This document shows positions 44,501 to 56,330 of a stretch of 64,000 nt of DNA, one piece after another. The DNA is from Aldrovandia affinis (lineage: Eukaryota; Chordata; Actinopteri; Notacanthiformes; Halosauridae), in assembly GCA_029706075.1 (NCBI GenBank), contig JAINUG010000198.1:124001-188000 (forward strand), in the 5' to 3' direction. The notes under the pieces were generated by a model. The model saw nothing but the letters and a program-made list of their open reading frames with translations, had not been told where the DNA came from and did not search any database. Each line of letters begins with the position of its first letter. Within the stretch, counting starts at the first letter, position 1. Both the position numbers and the translations under genes were made by a program.

Positions 44501-46545
44501 AAAAATACAATAAATACTAAGTAAATATAGTAAGTAAAGTAAAAATAAATACTTTTTAGTACTGTGTGTGATTATACCTTTTTCTATTTGAGTGCATATG
44601 GTAGCAGTCTGTTCCAACAGGATTCTGCAAATAAATTGTAATTTTATAAAACTGAAATTGGTCCTCAGTAGTCTTCTTATTTGATGCGCATGGGGCTCAT
44701 TTTGGTTAAAAAGTGTCATTTTGAGAAGAATTCACTGTTCAATAGTGCAGTGTTTCACTTTAAAAGGAGATTTGAGGAATCTTGCAAAAATAGTTTACTC
44801 ATTGAGTTTTGTGTTTATAGTTTTGCATCATAGTTTAAAGAAATGCGTTTAAGCAATTGAGGAAAAACTGTAAAAGCTGTGCGGTTAACCAGCTCCTGGT
44901 AAAAGGCCATACAGAAGCTTATCATAGCAGATCTACACTCTGCTGTTTATTCCACCTTCCATAAAACACTCTGAAACAAAAACGGTCTCTGAACTCTGTC
45001 CTTGTTGTTTTATGAGGCGAAAGAAAGCAATAGGCTACACATCGGTATTTTCATTACACTGTCAGTGCAAAATTAATGTTGCAGCACATAAAAAGCAGAC
45101 CCATAACTGCCAAATCAGTTTTACACCGGAAAAAATACCACTGCAGATGCATTAAAGATGATTTTTGTAATATTGTTTGTACAACAGAGTCCCGATAAAA
45201 GGCTTAAAATGCAGGAAGATGTTAAAACTATTAGAATGGAAACTAATTTCGTGCCTTTGATCTTTGTTATTATTTCTGTTGTCTGAAAAGTTAATGTTCC
45301 ATCAATTAAAAATTCATGGTTTTAAAACAAGATTAAAACAAAAAGAAACAAAGGCTGCTCAAAATGTTTTTGTAACATGCGTTATGATGATAATGACAAT
45401 GACAACCACCATAGCCACAACCATGATTATTGTTACCATTATTATCATTATCTTTAACAATTTTCATCAGTAAAGTGCTCACACCTTGATCAGTACAGAG
45501 GTTGCATTTTACTCTGGAACCAGTGGCTGCTTTCAAACTTCCGCTGTTAATAACTGATTATAGTGGGAATTCTATCCATTTGTTACAGCTAGGTATTGTT
45601 AGTTGTTCTTTGTGTTTTTCTCAAGTTACCAAAATAAATAGTTTTCAAAATGTCTGTAAGGCACTTTGCACAACTGCAGGAAAAGCGCTGAACAAATAAA
45701 GTTATTTTAAAAATTTGATTTGCCTTTAAATTTTATCTTTGGTTGCCATCGGGGGACCAATGCATTCCCTCACTCTGTTTGTTTTGTCATTTTTCATCCT
45801 CCTAAGAATACAATATTCTACTGTTCTATATATAAGAGTACATTGTTCCATTAGGACTTGTTCACATTGTTCACTGGTTCTGCTGTTCAGTTGTTCACGT
45901 CTCACTGATTCTGCAACTTTCCCTCCAGGTGTTTGTTGCCAAAGCCTCACAATAATGTGATGTGGACCAGAAATGAGCACGAGTCAAAGTACTAAGAACA
46001 ATATATGATATTTATCCTCAAGGCAATGAAAGTTTCAAATCAAGCAGAGACCCGCTGAAAAGCCGAAACAGGCAGCAAATGGTTCTCACGGGCAGCAAAA
46101 CAAACTGATGGTGGGTTACCACGACCACGACGCTTTGCAGGCATTCTAATCACGGCTGCAAAGTGACATCACAGACCATGGCAGAAGTAGCACAATACTG
46201 TATATTCAGTATATATTTCAACAGAAATGACTGGGATGGGAGGCAGCCTTTAATTGCTGACACTCATCTGTATGTGATAGCCCATGGAAGTGGCAGGTTA
46301 AGGCACTGTGACTTCACACATAACCAACTCATTTATTTTTTAATAGGAGGTCATTAATTCTCGCCTTAATTGCTGCAAAGTGGCCACACTGTACCGTAAT
46401 TTCAGTGCAGGAGTCAGAAGTGGATTCCCGTTCTTGAGCAGATGGCTCTTGTGCTCGTTAGCGAAGCTGCAGCTCCTGGTCTGTTTCACGGCAACTGGTT
46501 GCCACGGACTTGGAGACATGAGGGAAATGATCGATGGTGTCCGTG
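44501..46545. other. no recognisable gene
   Basis: AT-rich DNA. A simple-sequence patch of ATGACAATGACA and ATTATCATTATC type lies at 45385-45465. No coding motif seen. Confidence 0.45.
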
Positions 46546-46640
46546 GCCAAGGCCAGGGGGTTTGCCTGACACAAGGCCAGGGGTTTGCCTGACACAAGGC
46601 CAGAGGGTTTGCCTGACACAAGGCCAGGGGGTTTGCCAGA
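46546..46640 (+). repeat. minisatellite, about 29 bp x 3-4
   Basis: Tandem GGCCAGGGGGTTTGCCTGAC followed by ACAA, with one A-for-G variant copy. Confidence 0.9.
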
Positions 46641-47361
46641 CACAAAAACAGTTGGAGCTGTATGATTATGAATTAGACTTAGTAGTTCTCAGACTTGATT
46701 TCACTCTTAACTCTTCGATTCACCGACGATGAAATGAACACAGGCAGGCGTACTGCTCTTTGGTGACAGAACCAGAGGCCCTTCCCAACTTTATTCCCTG
46801 GTGTCTGGACTTTATAACACACAAGTCATTTAATATTTTCGCCTCATCAGGAACTATGGGCACAAGGGCGCTCAAACTAAACAATGAGATGAGGAAACTG
46901 CAGTGGATTGGTGGTGACGGACTGACGGAGCCGGAGACGCATCATTCAGACGATACATTCAGTTTGGAGTGTTTGTGGTGGGAATACGTCTAAATCCGTG
47001 CGTTCATCTCCCGGGACTATTTGACAGTCTGTGGCTGTATGTATAAAGCATTTATGCATGACATGGACTTTCTGGTTACATAAAGGTGAATATATTTCAG
47101 AATAGGAGTTTTCCTAGATCGGCACTCCTACTCTGAGATGCTTGTATACATAACTGGCCCTGTTCTGTAGAGGTGAGGGTGAGACAAAGTGCCCTGCTTT
47201 CCTGTCACTAACACCTGAAGTCCAGAATGTTCTGGAAACAGCCAGGGTTTTGGTGCCTTTGAAACAGGCCAAATCTCATAAAAATGCCAAAACACAACAA
47301 GCTCATTTTGAAGTCATGTATAAATAAGCATTTAGATGCAATAGAAATCAGTCATATAAGA
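46641..47361. other. no recognisable feature
   Basis: Nothing identified. Confidence 0.45.
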
Positions 47362-47420
47362 CACATTACATTACATTACATTACAGGCATTTGGCAGACG
47401 CTCTTATCCAGAGCGACGTA
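47362..47420 (-). repeat. SINE/LINE tail fragment
   Basis: An ACATT repeat, then GGCATTTGGCAGACGCTCTT and ATCCAGAGCGACGTACAA: the shared L2-type tail without a body. Confidence 0.75.
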
Positions 47421-47457
47421 CAACAAAGACACATCTTATCTTTTGAATATTACCAGG

Positions 47458-47863
47458 TGTCATGGGAATAAACCACTCTCGATTTAGGACTTTGTAAGAA
47501 TAATCCAAGGCCCTTTATTCACGCGGCATGGAGAGCAGACACATTGCAAGCAACACAGGAGCTCTGAGCAGAGGATGTTCAGAGGAAATATTTATACACT
47601 GATAATAACAAGAACTATTCTGGGCAGTGGCTTCAGGTCTTTGCACTCCCGTGAAGTTAGACCAGCCTCATTCAGCCTCAACAGGTGCAAGACACCGTGC
47701 GGAATACAATGCACAATGCACAACTAGACAATAAGATGGCAGGCTCACGGGAAAGTACAAGAAGTACAAGTCACATGGTTACAATCTGAAAGGGAAAGAA
47801 CATTTTTCAAAAATGTCAGCAAAACATGTCCTTGAAGGACCTTTCTTGTATATGACTTCCACA
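47458..47863 (-). mobile_element. solo LTR of a retrovirus-like or Gypsy element
   Basis: The 406-bp unit starts TGTGGAAGTC and ends CCATGACA on the minus strand (TGT...ACA termini) and is flanked by a 4-bp duplication CAGG (47454-47457 and 47864-47867). It carries a TATAAATA box (47596-47589) and an AATAAA signal (47519-47514) 75 bases apart, in the order expected for U3 and R. No internal genes are present, so recombination between two LTRs has probably removed them. Copy-level assignment to retrovirus or Gypsy is not possible from the LTR alone. Confidence 0.75.
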
Positions 47864-47867
47864 CAGG

Positions 47868-49199
47868 CCACTGCAATATTACTGTTGTCGCCGTTCAGAC
47901 ATTAATTGCGAGAAAGTGTGCAGGTTAAAGAAATACTAGCACATATTAACACATAATGAAATCTTCAAACAGAAGGTAATACAATCATAACATTTTTGGT
48001 TTAAAGATTGCAGTGTCAACATCAGTGTGATTCTCTATGTCTATGTAAAGAACCATTTTATTATATTAATATGATGTGGATGGAATTGAATGTCAGATGA
48101 ACTTTGTAAGCCTTTCCCGTGGGCTAATATATTAAATAAGTAATGTTTGTTCCCGTGCCATTGCGGGCAAGCCAAAGAAAAGAAAAAACAAAAATTTTCT
48201 TTTCTTCTGGCACCCACATACTACTTATCAATTTATATATGCATATGTATATTCATACATGCACACACAGTCACAGAGTACAAGTATACCGCGGATAGTG
48301 TTTATGTTTGGAGTTATTGCATACTGGGGTCATTTTAACATTGATTAATGTTGCTGACAGCCTTGTGCCTTACCCATAGATGATAAACGAGTTACAGTAT
48401 TGGTAAACAAAATATGTATTCATGAAATCAACAGCATAAAACATTAAATAAAGGCAGACCATAACAAAACGTCGCAAAAGAGGGAGCGAGAGTGCTTAAA
48501 GATTAAGAAGAGAGTACATTAAGTCGACAAACAGAACTTATCACAATCAGCAACGGAGCACTTGAAGATGTTTTTGTCCACTCGCTTGCTGGCTATCCCA
48601 CGGCCCCGGATCTCTACACTAAAGACACTTCCGGGAAAAGTGGAAGTTTGTTTTTACTGCAGCCATACCAGGTCACCATGAAAAACTTCAAGAGGCTACC
48701 CGCATACAGTATACACAAAAAGTCTACAGTGCAGTGTTTCAAATGCGGAACATTATATTCTGAGGGAATGTTTTGAATCATATGACGCTTCTGTACGTAA
48801 CGTTTCACAAGCTGCCCATCATTTGATATTCCATATCTTGTTGACATTCTAATATTAAAAAGTTACAATAATGAGTTACATTGGATAGTGATGGAATCAT
48901 GGGATACTATAGCTTTGGAATTGTGTATTGTGTGTCAGGAATGCGGCACAAAGAGTTTGGTTTCACTTGGGTTCATGTTGATGTCAATGATTCGACATTT
49001 AGACCAAAATTACAGGCATATACAGTATGTGTTTTGCAGATACGAGTAGCTTTTTTACGTTGATAATTGTATTATTGAGATTGTAAATATAGTAGAATAA
49101 CCTATTTTAAAAGAAAACAAATCCAGATCAGATTCTGGGATACTTAAGCACGATTTATAAGGGCCAAAAAATTATGGCCAGGTGAGCTGATGTTCCCCC
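47868..49199. other. no recognisable gene
   Basis: AT-rich; nothing identified. Confidence 0.45.
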
Positions 49200-49842
49200 A
49201 GTGGAAGGAGCTCACCATGGTTACCAGGTCAGCACTGTGACCAACAAAAGGAAGGAAACAGTAGAGACTTCAGGACCATGGACAGCAGCAGCCTTCAGCA
49301 CTGACTGCTGCCTCCCACACTGCATTTTCTTCTCACTGCTAAATCAGCACAGCTGCACAGCAAAAACCTCATCAGGAAGAAGAGAAGCCCCAAGTGGCTC
49401 TGCTGCTGTGTGATCCCGGCTCTCTCTCCAAATCACTGCTGCTGGGGCTTTTCCCACTGAACCGGCTGGATTGTCTTTGATATCCTTCAAGCGACGTCTG
49501 AAGACTCACCTCTTCAGGGTGCACCTCTCCCTGTAGTCCGGTTTTTGTTAACTTAGGGACATAGTTTTTTTTTGTTTTACACATGTCTACTTGTTTATGT
49601 ATTGTATTAGGCTTAGGCATTATTTTCTGCATTGATTGCTTTATTGCTACCTTTGAATTGTGGCTACAGATTTACCTACAGGATCCTAGTTTAATGTGAT
49701 TGCTCCTAGCACCCAGGAACTGAACTTCCCACTAGGGTGGCTTTCAGCTAAACTGTTCTTGACTACGGTTAACACTTTGTTGTATGTCGCTCTGGATAAG
49801 AGCGTCTGCCAAATGCCTGTAATGTAATGTAATGTAATATCC
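49200..49842 (+). mobile_element. L2-like LINE 3' end
   Basis: Reads SFKRRLKTHLFRVHLSL followed by a stop (about 49486-49535), then a 3' untranslated region and the tail ATGTCGCTCTGGATAAGAGC, CTGCCAAATGCCTG and an AATGT microsatellite. Upstream codons are degraded. Confidence 0.8.
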
Positions 49843-50337
49843 ACTCATGGGATTGAAAAGCCAAGTGGCATCTCAGATTTAATTTATTTTCTTCCTAAAT
49901 TCATGTCAACATATTAAGATGGACTCATTGCTGTGCAGAAAGGGTCATACTGTATGTACTTCCTTAGTGATTAGTTTGTTGAAAGAGGCCAGTTTGGGTT
50001 TTTTCCATGACAAATGGTGCTGTTGCAGGCATTGGCTTTTATTTTGGCCTCTTGGCTTTGGCAGACAGATACTTTGGTGCAGAGGGTGAACCCCAAGTCT
50101 GGCTACCCATATGGACCCCTCCCCCCCTTTTTCGCAAGCATCGCCTTTGTTTGGACTTACAGTTTGGACATTATAGTATATTTTTAATATTTACATTTTC
50201 TTGTTTTTTTTAAATGCACAAATATGCAGTTTTGTCTCAATAGTGGGTTACTTGTTTACCTCTTACCCATGTTTTTACCACACCATTTATTTACATATCA
50301 GAAATTCTGTATTGTTGAATAGTAAGGGAAATCTCTC
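49843..50337. other. no recognisable feature
   Basis: Nothing identified. Confidence 0.45.
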
Positions 50338-50962
50338 CAGGAGGGATGCTCAACTCTGGTCCTGAGAGGGCTGCAGGGCATGCTGGTTTTTGTTCTTGAT
50401 TACACAGTTAACTCACCACACCTGGTTTCTTGGGTCTAGATTGGTTGCTGATTTTTATACAAATTTTTTTTTTTGTTTGTGATTTTTCCTGTTTTGTTCT
50501 CCCAATTTTACCCTCTGTATATCCAACTGCCCCCTTCAACAAGTCCCCTTCAACAAGCCCACTGCCTGCAACTACAGGACGAGCCATTACTCTGGGACTG
50601 GTGGTGGCCGGGAAGGCAAACCGCCTCCTACAAGACGAGACTCACCCGGGAGCCAACGGTGATTCCTATACGTCCAGAGAACCTTTCTGTACATGCAACG
50701 AGCTCATGCCAGCTTCCCTCCCTCCTCCCTCTGGGGCGGACAGCCAATCGCCGCCCCTGAACAAGACTCCTGGCCAGAGCCGGGCAGATGCAGCTGGGGA
50801 ATTGAACCCCCAGCCGGAGTGGGCAACCTGCACTCCGGGCGAGTGCTTTTACCGGTTGAGCCACCCAGGGGCCCCTGGCTGCTGATTTTAAGGTGAAGAA
50901 ACGTCCAGCGCAGGCTGTGGCTCACACAGGACCAGAGCTCAGAGGCCCTGCTTTAAAGTGAG
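50338..50962. mobile_element. hAT-type MITE split by a SINE
   Basis: The left part CAGGAGGGATGCTCAACTCT and GGTCCTGAGAGGGCTGCAGG and the right part CAGGACCAGAGCTCAGAGGC have the inverted CTCTGGTCCTG motif typical of fish hAT MITEs. The outer 8-bp flanks do not match well, so the ends are approximate. Confidence 0.6.
50455..50872 (-). repeat. SINE family D inserted in the MITE
   Basis: Minus strand starts CCCCTGGGTGGCTCAACCGG, has box B GGGGTTCAATTCCCC, a GGGGCGGCGATTGGCTGTCC body and an A-tail (T-tract at 50466-50474). The repeated TGCTGATTTT on both sides (about 50446 and 50881) is the target duplication. Confidence 0.85.
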
Positions 50963-50984
50963 AGCGTACCCTCCAGTAAATCTG

Positions 50985-51090
50985 GCAGTGTAGTGTAATT
51001 TATCTCCCATTCCCAGGTGGGACAGTCCCAGTCCTGCTTCACTATATATATCCAGTTGTATGGATTGTATGTAAAGAAATGTAAACAACT
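50985..51090 (+). repeat. SINE family B, internally deleted
   Basis: TGGCAGTGTAGTGTAATTTA, CCCAGGTGGGACAGTCCC and CCAGTTGTATGGATTGTATG are present; much of the middle is missing. Confidence 0.65.
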
Positions 51091-51563
51091 TTCCAAATGA
51101 TGAAAATATCCAAATGATGTCCAGCTCTCAAAGTTTTACCTGAAACACAGAGGTTTCCCTTCCCCCCTATGTTTCAGCTTATGTGAAGATTTATTCACAA
51201 ATGACAACCGTATTTATCTTTTCTTCTGTATTAAATATGCACAGTCAGGTTGGTCGAGTGTAAATGGATTCTGCACAGTGCACTGTCACATCCTGGCAGA
51301 GGACAAGGATTAGTGGAACTCAAACGCTTTCCAATTTTGTGTATGACGACGGAAGCCATCGAGCCAATGCGACGGCAAACAAATGAGGAATTCTCCTGAA
51401 AATAACATCTTAGCCAGCGCTGAACTGGTCAAGAGTGGCATTAATCACATAATCTACAGGCCCTGCGTCGTAAGGTTCAAGGGAAAGGAACCGACGTGGA
51501 TTAAATCCTCGAGCTTCGTGATTATGAGCTCTCTCCCGATGGACTCGATTACCAAGATGTGTT
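51091..51563. other. unique DNA left of a SINE insertion
   Basis: No gene recognised. Balanced composition from 51360 to 51560 continues after the SINE at 51982, so the two flanks were once contiguous. Confidence 0.45.
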
Positions 51564-51578
51564 TAAAGGAGACATTTT

Positions 51579-51966
51579 TTTTTTTTTTTAATTTTATTTC
51601 AGATTTTTCCCCCGTTTTTCTCCCAATTTAGTAGCCAATTATACCTTCTATTTTATTTTCAATTCCCCACCCTCACGAGTCCGCCGCCCGTCCTCCGGGA
51701 ACGAGATTCGTATTCCTGGACCTATTTCCCCGCCTTCTTTCGAGACGGAGATCTTCCACGGACTCCATTAACCTTCTCCTCGGCGGACTCGTGCCGGCTC
51801 TCCCTCCCCCCTCCCCTGGAGGCGGACAGCCAAATGCCGCCTCCGATCGGGCTGACGACCAGGGCCGGTCTGGTAGAAACGCGGGTTTCGATCCGCGTCC
51901 CTGACGGGCAGCGCACACCGCTCCAAAGCGCGGTGCACTAGACCGCTGGGCCATCCGCCAGCCCTC
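51579..51966 (-). repeat. SINE family C, full length with target duplication
   Basis: Minus strand: head GGCTGGCGGATGGCCCAGCG, box B GGATCGAAACCC, GGAGGCGGCATTTGGCTGTC, distal AGAAGGTATAATTGGCTACT, ending in an A-rich tail. A 15-bp direct repeat TAAAGGAGACATTTT flanks it (51564-51578 and 51967-51981), the signature of LINE-mediated insertion. Confidence 0.95.
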
Positions 51967-51981
51967 TAAAGGAGACATTTT

Positions 51982-52816
51982 ACAGACACTAACCTGAACT
52001 GATTATTCACACTGGCCGACTTCATAAATTTGAATAGCGAAGCACTCTTTGGGAGCGGGGTGGGAGTTAGAGAGCGATGCCTCCGCGGAGCGACACAGGT
52101 CTGCCTGGGAGATATTAAAACAGGCAGGGCGCAGAGAACATAGAGAATAATTATGTGCAGTAATTCTTGCTGCTGCACGTGGTGCTCCTGGGATACCAGT
52201 GGAAATGTGGAAATCCTCTTTTCTGTCTTTTCATGAGCACAATCTTCAGCGGAATTAATAAAAGCTCACAGAAGCGGCCGACGCAGTGCTTTTGGCACAG
52301 TTGTGGGTTAAACTACAAACGCAGAAGAGTATCAAAGCGGTATATCAAAGGTCTATAAGAGGCTCTTACATAATGGATGTGTCGCCGAGCAGGGATTTTA
52401 CGCCCTGGGCCTTCATCCTCTTGTTTTGTTGCTGTCATATTTCACTGGAGGAATGGCGGTAAATCTCAGTGATCTGTAGGGTGGGATCTGGCAGTTGTCA
52501 CGCGGCTGCTTTGCTCGTTGTGGTGAAATACAGATGTTTTCTTTGTCGTTTGTGTTCGTCACAGTGAATTAAGCTGGCGGTGCCTGTCTTCTCAATCTTG
52601 CCTGACCTCCTTGATAATCTCAGGTGGCATTAAACATCAGGCTCTCCCTATAGGTTTAATTATAACCTCGGATAATAAAAATATGATTCTTCATCATCAT
52701 CATCATCATTACCATTACCATTGCCATTGTTATTAGGTGCAGTTATAGTACTGGCTGTAACAGTAGTAGTGGTAATGTAATCTCATCTATCTGAATCTAA
52801 ATCTATCTATCTATCA
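51982..52816. other. no recognisable gene; CAT microsatellite
   Basis: A (CAT)n run lies at 52688-52710 and an ATCT run at 52802-52815. Nothing else identified. Confidence 0.5.
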
Positions 52817-53018
52817 GGGCTGGCACTGCAGTGTTGGCTTGTAACTCATTGGTTCAATTCCCAGGTGGGGCACTGCTGTTGTACCCTTGAGCAAGGTGCT
52901 TGACCTGAATTGCTTCAGTAAAATATCCAGCTGTATAAATGGATTGTATGTAAAGAAATGTAAACTCTGGATAAGAGCGTCTGCTAAATGCCTAAAATGT
53001 AAATATAAATGTAAATGA
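52817..53018 (+). repeat. SINE family B
   Basis: GGCTGGCACTGCAGTGTTGG, CTTGTAACTCATTGGTTCAA, AATTGCTTCAGTAAAATATC and tail TCTGGATAAGAGCGTCTGCT. Confidence 0.9.
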
Positions 53019-53589
53019 ATCAAATTTTCAATGATACATTTGAAATACATTTACAGTTCACGCAGTATAGAAACTTAAATATATTAGCTCTGCAATTCTG
53101 CTGGTAACCCCAACGACTCCCAACACACAGTAACATGTTGCGATACTACATGCTCCAAAATAACTCTTCAAGCAGTTGTAGTCTTCAAGTTCCCAAATGC
53201 CAACTTTGTGACCTATGACGGACAGCCAAGTTAATCAGGTGTCACTCAGCTTGTGCGATGCAATCACTCTTCAGCTGCCTGACGTAAAGGGACAAGTCAC
53301 AGAGATTCTGTGTGGTTAGGGGGGTCAGCAAACAGCCACGGTGTCACAATCTGCCATGGGCTGAACAGCAACACGTCCACAAGCATGCGCTGCAATGACA
53401 CGTCTTTCACAGCACATTTACAGACACGTTCCTCCAGCGTAAAGTGGTTCAGCTAATCACGGGAAACGGGAAACAAAGTAAATGATCAACTCGTCAAACT
53501 TTACTTCCCTTTTCTCCTCTGTGCTGTTTTTTCGGTTCTTGTAGGAAGTCTGTGGTTCTGGTATCGATAGTTCTTTGCATGTTTTATTA
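53019..53589. other. no recognisable feature
   Basis: Nothing identified. Confidence 0.45.
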
Positions 53590-53772
53590 ACCCGTTACGT
53601 TTCTTTTTAAATAAAACCGGTTGCTTTGGGGAAACTAACAAAATAACTGATTACACCCAGGTGTTAATTAAGCTACCAGGTGCCCTATTTAACCCTCTCA
53701 CCTAACGAGGTGGTTGTCTGCAGTGGCCCCGGGAAAAACTAAAACCCCAAATGGAACCCAATTCATAACAAG
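53590..53772 (-). repeat. LTR-like repeat fragment
   Basis: Minus strand begins TTGTTATGAATTGGGTTCC and continues through CCACCTCGTTAGGTGAGAGG and TTAATTAACACCTGGGTGTA. The same order of blocks is found on the plus strand at 58771-58890. A TG start is compatible with an LTR, but no internal retroelement genes are adjacent. Confidence 0.5.
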
Positions 53773-53829
53773 GGTTTCTCAGGTCCTGCTGAAATGAACC
53801 TCAGGAAACTATTACAGTCTTGTGATTAT

Positions 53830-53925
53830 GCATTCGGGCTGTTATCTTGCTGAAGAATGAAGGAGTGGCCGATTAGTCATAATCCAGATGGAAGGTGTAC
53901 TCAAACATTTGACTGGTACTGTATA
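53830..53925 (-). mobile_element. Tc1 fragment with one terminal repeat
   Basis: TGTTATCTTGCTGAAGAATG, AAGGAGTGGCCGATTAGTCA and the end ACTCAAACATTTGACTGGTA correspond to the right part of the Tc1 element at 17721-18273. Confidence 0.8.
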
Positions 53926-54214
53926 TATATATATTAATGTCCTTAAATGAGATGTGTTGCTACACTATTTATTCAGAGAAATGGGATGTTCTTACAATTG
54001 TAATTGGATGAAAATGTGGAAAATAAAGAAAAAAACTATTTTTTAGTTTTTGTTTTCTGTTCCTTGCACAGTGTTTATAATTGAAAGTGTTTCCTCTACA
54101 AAGCCAGAATGCAGAGAACAGGCCTGTGTGGGCTGTGTCGGCGCATACCTACTTCCAGGTTAGCCTACTTCCAGATTCAGCTACTTCTGCAGTCTACTTC
54201 TAATATTTTCTATT

Positions 54215-54565
54215 TATTTAATGATATATTTTTTTCAGATTTTCTCCCAATTTTGGTGGCCAATTATACTGTCCATTACTCCAAATATCCCCCCACAAGC
54301 CCGCTGCTAACCTATCCCTGATACCCATAGTGGCAGGAACAATGAACCACCTCCTCCAAGATGGAACTTGCTAATTGCCGACCGTGAATCCAGCCAGAGG
54401 GTAGCTTTTCTGCAGTGAGCTCATGCCGGTTTCCCTCCCCCCTCCCTCTGGGACAGACAGCCAATCGCCGCCCCTGAGCAGGACTGCTGGCTAGGAATCA
54501 AACCCCGGACGCAGTGGGAAACTTGCATTCCAGTTGGACGCTCTTACTGCTGCGCCCGGCCTTAT
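54215..54565 (-). repeat. SINE family D
   Basis: Contains TTCTCCCAATTTTGGTGGCC, GGGACAGACAGCCAATCGCC and, near 54500, the inverted box B GGAATCAAACCCC. It aligns by eye with 50455-50872. Confidence 0.8.
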
Positions 54566-55560
54566 TATTCATGAAGGGAAAGCTTTCCCATGAAATTTAG
54601 CAAGAAGCATCTGCATAACACACCCACAACACCCTTTCAAATGTGTCATCATGCATTACACACGTTACGACCAAGTCATTTAAAGCATAGCAACAGAATC
54701 CGACAGGCCCCCGGTGACGGAGCGCAGCGGTCGTCACAACAGAATGTTGGCTGCTGATACCCAGACAGGCCATCCTTGAAAAACAAGACCAACACTGCAA
54801 GCAATAAATAAAAAAGAGACATTTTCATTTTCAATTATATTTCTGCTTCTCAGAGGTTATCTGCTTCCTCCCCACAATGCTCAGGTCACCAACGCTAACT
54901 GTGTTCATTTGCTGAGGGGGGAAATTGTGCTGTCTGGTGGCTGTACACGGAAAGAGATTTTTATTTCAGATTATTGATATGGAATAATCAGCTTATGCTG
55001 ATCCTGCAATTGAGATTCATTGAATAATTATTTGAATGTAATTCTTTAGAAATGTACATCAAAATCTGCATAGGGGAAAAAAACGAATGTGAAACACAAC
55101 ATTTGGCTAAGTAAGTAGAAAGTAACAGTAATGACAAATAATGACAGTATCTCATTTTATACCACAGTTTGTATACTTCTTTAATCTCATACAAATCACT
55201 GGTGCAACTAGTTTTGCTAGTGCAACCAGCTCTGCTGTTATTACATCACAATTCAGTCACTACAAATACTACTTTATGATGGTGAGAATAGTGCTGAGAA
55301 AAAAGTGAAAAATAGCTTTCGCTGTCATTACTCCATAATTAAACAAAGGATGGTTGAGAAGCACATTCTACAAGGTCCCAGCCTAATTCATAATTTAGAG
55401 AACTAAATGTCAGATGAAACATTCATTGTAAGAAAATGGATGTAATATTAATTCAACTTATCATAGTTCCAGGCAAACTTTGGCCTATGCCAAGAATTCC
55501 TAGGGTAGCAACACCTACACACTACATTGGTGCACAGTTTTGTTCGTTTTCTTTCTTTGA
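54566..55560. other. no recognisable feature
   Basis: Nothing identified. Confidence 0.45.
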
Positions 55561-56330
55561 TTTGGGCACATGACTGCATGATGTAGCTCCTCCCCCTCAT
55601 GAGGCGTTAAAGGGGAGGTTCCAGAAAAGGAAAGGAGCAGAAATGGTGGGGCAGTTTGAAGAGGTGTTTAGCGTGTGGGTAAATGAAACAGTGCTTGTTA
55701 ACCGAGTTAACCAAAGACCTACGGACGGGTTTGTTAGTCTGACGGCTTCCGGAAAGGGGTCGCTCTCCAAGCAGTACCGTCAGGATGTTCGGTTGTGGAC
55801 ATTTCTGTCTGTTTGGGAAAAAGGACTTTGAGTGACACCTGCTGTTTTGCCGCTCCTCACCCTTTCCTCATGTGCCTCCATGTTTTGTTTGTTTTGTGTT
55901 TGTTGTTTATTTTTCCCCATTTATAAAGCTAAAAACTAAACTAAAAAGAAGAAAACCACTGTGCTGGCCATGGGGCCTCCGATTGAGTTGGTCAAGATCG
56001 GGCCTCAGGTCTTCCTCTCCCGCAACATCCTGGAGAAGGTGAGTCATCCGCCCCCCTGGAAGGCTGGTAAGGGGGTGGGGGGACTCGTTGTATGCAGATG
56101 TGCCTATCTGATGTATTTACTCTTTTTCTTTTCCTTTACCTAATTTTACAACATTATCATCGCATAACACCAGGTCAGGGCCTTATTCTATGCCATCAGG
56201 TTTCCTAGCTGTAAGAAGACTGCGGTCTGTTTCGGAGTAGGTAGTTGGCTAGGAGGGTGTGGCCAGGTACACACGGCACCTGAGAATTGGGTTCGTGACA
56301 CCTATCCAAACAGAGAAACATCCCATGGCG
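55561..56330 (+). other. possible retroelement remnant with short frames
   Basis: The frame at 55643-55831 (62 codons, MVGQFEEVFSVWVNETVLV start, WEKGL end) and a later stretch VLAMGPPIELVKIGPQVFL before a GTGAGTC donor-like site look protein-like in codon use. I recognise neither, and stops separate them. A degraded retroelement or an exon remnant are both possible. Confidence 0.25.
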
